A stretch of 9,636 nucleotides of DNA from RGIG3009 sp045590415 (lineage in GTDB: Bacteria; Bacillota; Clostridia; Oscillospirales; Acutalibacteraceae), in NCBI GenBank assembly GCA_045590415.1, contig JAZNRA010000182.1:1-9636 (forward strand), given 5' to 3'. The notes beneath the pieces are model-generated. The model saw only the letters and a list, made by a program, of their open reading frames with translations. It was not told the origin of the DNA and did not search any database. Shown one piece after another: positions 5,982 through 9,636 of this stretch. Both the position numbers and the translations under genes were made by a program. Numbering within the stretch: the first letter of the stretch is position 1; the number at the start of each line of letters is the position of its first letter.

Positions 5982-6034
5982 TTTTTCAAAAAAACAAACA
6001 AATGTTTGCTTTTTTGAAAAAGATGTGTTATACT
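5982..6034 (+). promoter_or_regulatory. lexA promoter with SOS-type palindromic operator
   Basis: The core operator is CAAACAAATGTTTG (5995-6008), a perfect 5-4-5 palindrome similar to Gram-positive LexA boxes of the type GAAC-N4-GTTC. The symmetry extends outward with one mismatch (5994/6009) to 5982-6021, giving 18-base arms around four central bases. The -10 box is TATACT (6029-6034), and a TTGCTT -35 (6006-6011, 17-base spacing) overlaps the operator. LexA binding here would block RNA polymerase, as expected for autoregulation. Confidence 0.7.
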
Positions 6035-6057
6035 ATCCTACGAAAGGGTGATACAGT

Positions 6058-6645
6058 ATGAAGCCTTTGAACGAAAAACAACAGAAAATGTTGGCTTTTT
6101 TGAAAGAGCGTATCCGGACCGGTGTCCCCCCCACCGTGCGCGAAATTTGCGCCGCTGCGGGGATCAAATCCACCTCTACCGTGCACTCATATCTTCAAAA
6201 ATTTCAAGAAGCCGGGTATATCGACCGCGATACGGGGTTGACCCGTTCCATTCGTATGCCGGGCGAATCGGTGTCACGCGTACCGCTGCTCGGTAAAGTC
6301 ACCGCCGGCCTGCCGATTTTAGCGATTGAGGAAGTTGAGGACTACGTCCCCTACTCCGGCGGCGGATATCCGACTGAGGAACTGTTTGCTCTGCGCGTGT
6401 CGGGTACCAGTATGCTGAACGCCGGCATTTTGGATCGTGATATCGTCATCGTTCACAAAACGCCCGCCGCCAACGACGGTGATATCGTCGTCGCGCTCGT
6501 CGGCGATGAAGCAACGGTCAAGCGCATTTACTTTGAGCGTGATCACATTCGCCTGCAACCGGAAAACGATGCTTTTGAGCCGATTATTGTCAAAGAAGCA
6601 CTCGTGCTCGGTAAAGTGGTGTCATTGCTGCGTAATTTCGGTTGA
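6058..6645 (+). CDS. lexA: LexA SOS repressor
   Basis: The 195-residue protein has an N-terminal winged helix-turn-helix (residues about 8-65, with PPTVREICAAAGIKSTSTVH and YLQKFQEAGYIDRD). A linker leads to a C-terminal S24-family autopeptidase domain. The self-cleavage site Ala83-Gly84 lies in VPLLGKVTAGLPILA. The catalytic Ser118 is in VSGTSM and the catalytic Lys155 in ATVKRI, both at their usual spacing. LexA represses DNA-repair genes and cleaves itself when RecA filaments form on damaged DNA. The ATG at 6058-6060 has AAAGGGTGA about 8 bases upstream. The stop codon lies inside the ssrA -35 box. No terminator separates lexA from ssrA, so some read-through is likely. Confidence 0.97.
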   Translation: MKPLNEKQQKMLAFLKERIRTGVPPTVREICAAAGIKSTSTVHSYLQKFQEAGYIDRDTGLTRSIRMPGESVSRVPLLGKVTAGLPILAIEEVEDYVPYSGGGYPTEELFALRVSGTSMLNAGILDRDIVIVHKTPAANDGDIVVALVGDEATVKRIYFERDHIRLQPENDAFEPIIVKEALVLGKVVSLLRNFG

Positions 6646-6670
6646 CAAACGCAACACAATTGCCTATACT
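6642..6670 (+). promoter_or_regulatory. Near-consensus sigma-A promoter of ssrA
   Basis: TTGACA (6642-6647), a 17-base spacer and TATACT (6665-6670) form an almost perfect housekeeping promoter, as expected for an abundant stable RNA. The TGA stop codon of lexA (6643-6645) lies inside the -35 hexamer. Transcription would start near 6677, leaving a leader of about 30 bases with an 8-bp hairpin (6676-6683 with 6694-6701) just before the mature tmRNA 5' end. Confidence 0.88.
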
Positions 6671-6707
6671 GTACTCCGCCGTGTTTGAGAGCGCACGGCG
6701 GTTATAT

Positions 6708-7059
6708 GGGGACGTAAAGGTTTCGACGGGGACCGTGAGCCCTGGTAAGCGAGTAGCGGTGCAGGACCGCTATAAACCCTGCAATCTTTTCAAAATAAAC
6801 GACAACAATAAAGTTGCTCTCGCTGCTTAATTTATAGCAGCCGTTCCGCCCCGAAGTACCGCGGTCGGGGTTGGAGCGTCGATTAGCGGTGAACGTGAAC
6901 AAAGCGCTGTCGCGCGCTTTGTCATGACCATGCGACTACCGTAACCGAAAGCCTGCCTATCGGCGTTCGGCGAGGGGAATCCCAATTGATCGGCTGCACT
7001 CGGAGAAAACCACGGTAAATGATTTTCGGACAGGGGTTCGATTCCCCTCGTCTCCACCA
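6708..7059 (+). ncRNA. ssrA: Transfer-messenger RNA (tmRNA)
   Basis: This 352-base one-piece tmRNA rescues stalled ribosomes with SmpB. The 5' end GGGGACG (6708-6714) pairs with CGTCTCC (7049-7055) to form the tRNA-like acceptor stem, followed by an encoded ACCA end. The T-arm sequence GGGTTCGATTCCCC is present just before it. The tag reading frame is most likely GAC AAC AAT AAA GTT GCT CTC GCT GCT then TAA (6801-6830), giving (A)DNNKVALAA, which marks products for ClpXP-type proteases. The resume codon is inferred from the preceding ATAAAC context; the frame is open one or more codons upstream. Its 3' end is the probable attachment site of the AT-rich island to the right. Confidence 0.96.
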
Positions 7060-7069
7060 TAACGCGCAT

Positions 7070-7100
7070 AGACGAACTCTTTATATCGTAAAGAACGTCT
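7070..7100 (+). other. Small hairpin just after ssrA
   Basis: AGACG (7070-7074) pairs with CGTCT (7096-7100), and CTTTA (7079-7083) with TAAAG (7089-7093). It is followed by a T-rich stretch (CTTTGCCTTT) without a clean U-run. It could assist ssrA 3' processing or termination, or be part of the island end next to the attachment site. Confidence 0.35.
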
Positions 7101-7115
7101 TTGCCTTTACAGAAG

Positions 7116-7154
7116 AAATACCACCTAAGCCTTAATCGGCTTGGGTGGTATTTT
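7116..7154 (+). terminator. Strong (probably bidirectional) intrinsic terminator after ssrA
   Basis: Positions 7116-7131 pair with 7138-7153 in a 16-bp stem (one T-G pair) around a 6-base loop, followed by TTTT on the plus strand. The minus-strand side also ends in ATTTCTT. It lies between ssrA and the converging accessory genes, whose last stop codon is at 7190, so it can end both transcripts. Confidence 0.85.
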
Positions 7155-7189
7155 GTATGTATAATTATGAGTCTGCAAATTCATACTCT

Positions 7190-8143
7190 TTAAGCAATAA
7201 CTTCCTTTAATGCATTAATAACAGCTATAAAATCATTTACTATGGTCTTAGTGTTGTTTGTTTGGGAATTCGTGAGTATAGTTTGAAAATCATCAAGTTC
7301 TGCACTAATGTTACCATTTATAACGTAATAGCATGACTCTTTTATTGCCTCCATTAATTTCTTTTGCTGGTCTTGGTTTTTGGCAACACCAAATCGTATA
7401 AATCTGTTTATAAAAGAACCGATATTTTTATCATCAATGGATTCTAAAAATTCTCTATTTATATCCAAATCCTTTTTATCATTAATTTTTAAGCAAATTA
7501 TACTAAGATATTGCATTGATGAAAACAAAGTGTCATAATAAAAACTTAATAGCCGATCGCGTTCGTCCTCATCAGAAATACTATTCAGTATATCAAATAA
7601 AATCCTCCAAAGATCAGGAAAAAGAAATAGCAACACCACCAAAACATGACCGTAGTATTTGTTTAATGGGTCATTACGATTATTAGTCAATAAATATTTT
7701 ATAAATCCATATCGATATCTATGATACCTACTTGAAAAACTATCAGTACCTTTTAGTGTGCATATGGATTTATAAATATCTTCGGATTTAAAAGTTAGTG
7801 TATTTGTTTTTATATAATATTCATTTTCTGCATCTTCCGATTGATCGCAACCAACCAAAAAATCCAAAAAACAATCACTTGATTTTTGGTTTTTCAAAAT
7901 AGGAAATACAATTTTACCTTCAATTTTAACCGTTAGTAAATTTAACGATGTATCCCAAACCAATTCATATTCTGAGCAGTCAATTGCTTCCACTCTATAA
8001 AATGCATATACTAAGATAGCTAGCATATTAACCGCTATTCCTCTAACGCACAAGCACTTGTTTCCAAAACGCATTTCACAAGGAGAATTCTTTATTGTGG
8101 CATCGACCGATTTTACCATATCTATTGTCATTGTTTTTAACAT
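7190..8143 (-). CDS. Unrecognised 317-residue protein, partner of the PRTase-like gene
   Basis: I do not recognise this protein. It is 317 residues and probably cytoplasmic or peripherally membrane-bound. The N-terminal 90 residues look alpha/beta (VNMLAILVYAFYRVEAI, then YELVWDTSLNLLTVKIEGKI). The remainder looks helical, with a hydrophobic stretch at about 164-188 (GHVLVVLLFLFPDLWRILFD) that may be a buried or membrane helix, then many charged helices. No catalytic motif is evident. The ATG at 8141-8143 has GGGGAA upstream and lies 23 bases after the upstream gene's stop, so the two are probably one operon. Codon and base use is A+T-rich like its neighbour and unlike the core genes, which suggests transfer as a unit. 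It could be an effector, regulator or structural partner. Confidence 0.75.
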   Translation of the reverse strand: MLKTMTIDMVKSVDATIKNSPCEMRFGNKCLCVRGIAVNMLAILVYAFYRVEAIDCSEYELVWDTSLNLLTVKIEGKIVFPILKNQKSSDCFLDFLVGCDQSEDAENEYYIKTNTLTFKSEDIYKSICTLKGTDSFSSRYHRYRYGFIKYLLTNNRNDPLNKYYGHVLVVLLFLFPDLWRILFDILNSISDEDERDRLLSFYYDTLFSSMQYLSIICLKINDKKDLDINREFLESIDDKNIGSFINRFIRFGVAKNQDQQKKLMEAIKESCYYVINGNISAELDDFQTILTNSQTNNTKTIVNDFIAVINALKEVIA

Positions 8144-8166
8144 TCTTTTTCCCCGCAGACAGTTTT

Positions 8167-9636
8167 TTAAATGATGTTTTGTTTTTGTAAAAACATTTTA
8201 AAGTCATCAATGTTTTCTATTTCACAATCATCCGTTTTTTCATCTATAACCCAGAAATCAATATCACTGAATAACAATTCAAAATCATTATCAAAGAGTC
8301 CGAAATCAACATTCAACTCTTCACATTTAATTCTAAAATATTCTCTTAAAATTTCTAATTTTTTTTCATCATTGAACTCCGGAACCATATAGATGAAATA
8401 TTCATTTGCATCATATAGGTGTTTAATCAATTCTGGGTATGCGTAACTAATACTCCGGAAACTTTGTTCTCCAGCACTTAAATAGGTGCAAATTGTGTGA
8501 TTCTCATTTAATGTCCTAATATTAGCAATTCCATAGTTGCTTAGCGTTATAAGTGCGTTTGTAACTTTTTTTGTGCTAACTGACATTCTTGTGGAAATAT
8601 AATCATATAATAATTGCATTGAAACGCCTTTAAAACGCTCTCTCAAATTTTCTTTTAATTTTTTCTCGTCTATTTTACCGATTTTTTGAAAGATTACTGA
8701 AAAAACATCCAATATAGAAACGCATGATGATGAAACAATACTACAAAAATTCTTTTCAATAAATTCATCCCTATCCAACTCTGCTTCTTTAACAAGATTT
8801 GAGAGTTCGGCATTATAAATCAATTTATTATTGTTAATATGATCAATTAATAAATCAATTGTTACATGTCTCAGCAATTCTCTCGTTTCGTCACCTAAAC
8901 TTTTACAAACAAAAAAATCATCATATGCAAATTTTACATTAGAAACATATGACAAATATTCAATTATTAGTTTCGAAATAATACAAGTAATAACTCTGTC
9001 AACATATATGCCATTATCAATGTGTAGTGCAGATAATAATTTTTGGTAAACATCATTGTTAACCAACAAAGAAATATTTTCATCCAAAACATCGCTAGAA
9101 TGGTTTTTTAGGCATACCAAAGGCAGGAAAATGTGTTTTACATTTCCCTCTACCTCATCATTTATACAATAATGTCTTATACAATAAGAAAGGCAAAAAT
9201 TATCTAAAAAATCATTAATTATTTGATTGTTTAAATATAATACCTCAAATTTTAAATCAGCATCAATATTTTGAAACGACTTCCCATCCTTAATTAAATG
9301 CGAATAAAGTAATTCCACGTTGTTATGCTCAAAAGAAGTAGGCAAAGCATACGATACATATGGAATATCAGCATTAACTATCAATTTCAAAAAAGAATTC
9401 GATGCATTTCTCCACTGCACCGTATTGTTAACACATTTATAAGTGATTTTTTCAAACACCACTGGATCGGTTACTTTCCATGAGTCACTAATTATACATG
9501 TAGATAATTTGATTTGATCATTTGTTAGACCGATTCCTAATAATTTATTTTTCACAGAGGACAATGTTCTTCCGTGAATTAAAATATCATCATATATATG
9601 AGCCCCATATTGTTTTAATTCTTGTTTATAAAGATC
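8167..9636 (-). CDS. Phosphoribosyltransferase-like protein with C-terminal winged-helix-like segment (5' end beyond window)
   Basis: The frame is open from the right edge to the stop at 8167 (489 residues visible), so the gene starts outside the window; the TTG at 9562-9564 would cut through the motif below. Residues 15-25 read YDDILIHGRTL, the PRPP-binding loop of type I phosphoribosyltransferases (two acidic residues, then G-x-T before a helix). A helix (SSVKNKLLGIG) and a beta strand (IKLSTCIISDSW) follow, as in that fold. After about residue 100 it becomes long and helical. Residues about 337-386 (MQLLYDYISTRMSVSTKKVT then ALITLSNYGIANIR) resemble a winged helix. Orphan PRTases with extra domains occur in bacterial conflict systems (for example PRTase-CE of Burroughs and Aravind); membership here is inference. 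Product specificity cannot be judged because the N-terminal half of the enzyme is missing. Confidence 0.65.
   Translation of the reverse strand, partial: DLYKQELKQYGAHIYDDILIHGRTLSSVKNKLLGIGLTNDQIKLSTCIISDSWKVTDPVVFEKITYKCVNNTVQWRNASNSFLKLIVNADIPYVSYALPTSFEHNNVELLYSHLIKDGKSFQNIDADLKFEVLYLNNQIINDFLDNFCLSYCIRHYCINDEVEGNVKHIFLPLVCLKNHSSDVLDENISLLVNNDVYQKLLSALHIDNGIYVDRVITCIISKLIIEYLSYVSNVKFAYDDFFVCKSLGDETRELLRHVTIDLLIDHINNNKLIYNAELSNLVKEAELDRDEFIEKNFCSIVSSSCVSILDVFSVIFQKIGKIDEKKLKENLRERFKGVSMQLLYDYISTRMSVSTKKVTNALITLSNYGIANIRTLNENHTICTYLSAGEQSFRSISYAYPELIKHLYDANEYFIYMVPEFNDEKKLEILREYFRIKCEELNVDFGLFDNDFELLFSDIDFWVIDEKTDDCEIENIDDFKMFLQKQNII

Larger units (their letters stand above)
7060..9636. mobile_element. 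Probable genomic island inserted at the ssrA 3' end (left part only)
   Basis: Immediately after the tmRNA the sequence changes from G+C-rich sporulation and housekeeping genes to A+T-rich genes (about 25% G+C in one counted 60-base line, against about 57% in a line of spoIIIAA). The two genes here have Lys/Asn/Ile/Asp-rich products and are not recognisable core genes. The ssrA 3' end is a well-known target for tyrosine-recombinase islands and prophages. No integrase, transposase or second copy of the ssrA end is visible; these would lie beyond the right edge if the idea is correct. Confidence 0.5.

Noticed and set aside
6400..6420. LexA active-site motif GTSM instead of GDSM
   Set aside because: The residue before the catalytic serine varies in LexA (E. 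coli has GMSM), and the Ser/Lys pair and Ala-Gly cleavage site are intact.
6793..6803. Unusual tmRNA resume codon ATA (tag INDNNKVALAA)
   Set aside because: The preceding ATAAAC resembles the usual pre-resume context, so GAC at 6801 is a more ordinary resume codon. The upstream open codons are not evidence of an odd start.
9562..9564. TTG start codon for a 465-residue protein
   Set aside because: The frame is open to the window edge and the codons upstream encode the conserved DD-x5-GRT loop that this start would split, so the gene almost certainly begins outside the window.

Overview
The window looks like chromosomal DNA of an endospore-forming clostridium (Bacillota, Clostridia; Oscillospiraceae-like is my guess from gene order and base composition). 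The evidence is a complete spoIIIA operon (AA to AH), a clostridial-style spoIIIAH / asp23-like / nusB / Kae1-like gene order, a LexA with an AT-rich palindromic operator, and a one-piece tmRNA whose tag ends VALAA. I cannot name the species.

Positions 1-5728, all on the minus strand and read right to left: spoIIIAA, AB, AC, AD, AE, AF, AG, AH, then an Asp23/Gls24 (YqhY-like) gene, nusB, and the first 15 codons of a Kae1/TsaD-like gene running off the left edge. The spoIIIA genes are packed with overlaps or gaps of a few bases. They build the sigma-E-dependent mother-cell part of the SpoIIIA-SpoIIQ channel that links mother cell and forespore. In Bacillus subtilis accB and accC lie between spoIIIAH and yqhY; here they are absent and the asp23-like gene has its own promoter.

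Positions 5729-6057 carry no gene. They hold an 18-bp perfect-stem terminator-like hairpin just before spoIIIAA, a GC-rich inverted-repeat region that could be a small structured RNA or leader on the minus strand, and the lexA promoter with an unusually long palindromic operator. On the plus strand, lexA (6058-6645) is followed at once by ssrA (tmRNA, 6708-7059). The ssrA promoter is near-consensus and its -35 box overlaps the lexA stop codon. A strong hairpin terminator at 7116-7154 lies between ssrA and the converging genes from the right.

Positions 7060-9636 differ sharply. Base composition falls from about 57% G+C (one 60-base line counted in spoIIIAA) to about 25% (one line counted here). 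The switch begins at the tmRNA 3' end, a classic integration site for tyrosine-recombinase islands. The region holds two minus-strand genes 23 bases apart. The upstream one continues beyond the right edge: the frame is open to the last base and carries a phosphoribosyltransferase PRPP-loop signature (YDDILIHGRTL), then a long helical part and a winged-helix-like segment. The downstream gene encodes a 317-residue protein I do not recognise. I propose that this pair is part of an accessory, possibly anti-phage or conflict, system on an ssrA-associated island. No integrase or second att copy lies in the window, so this is inference.
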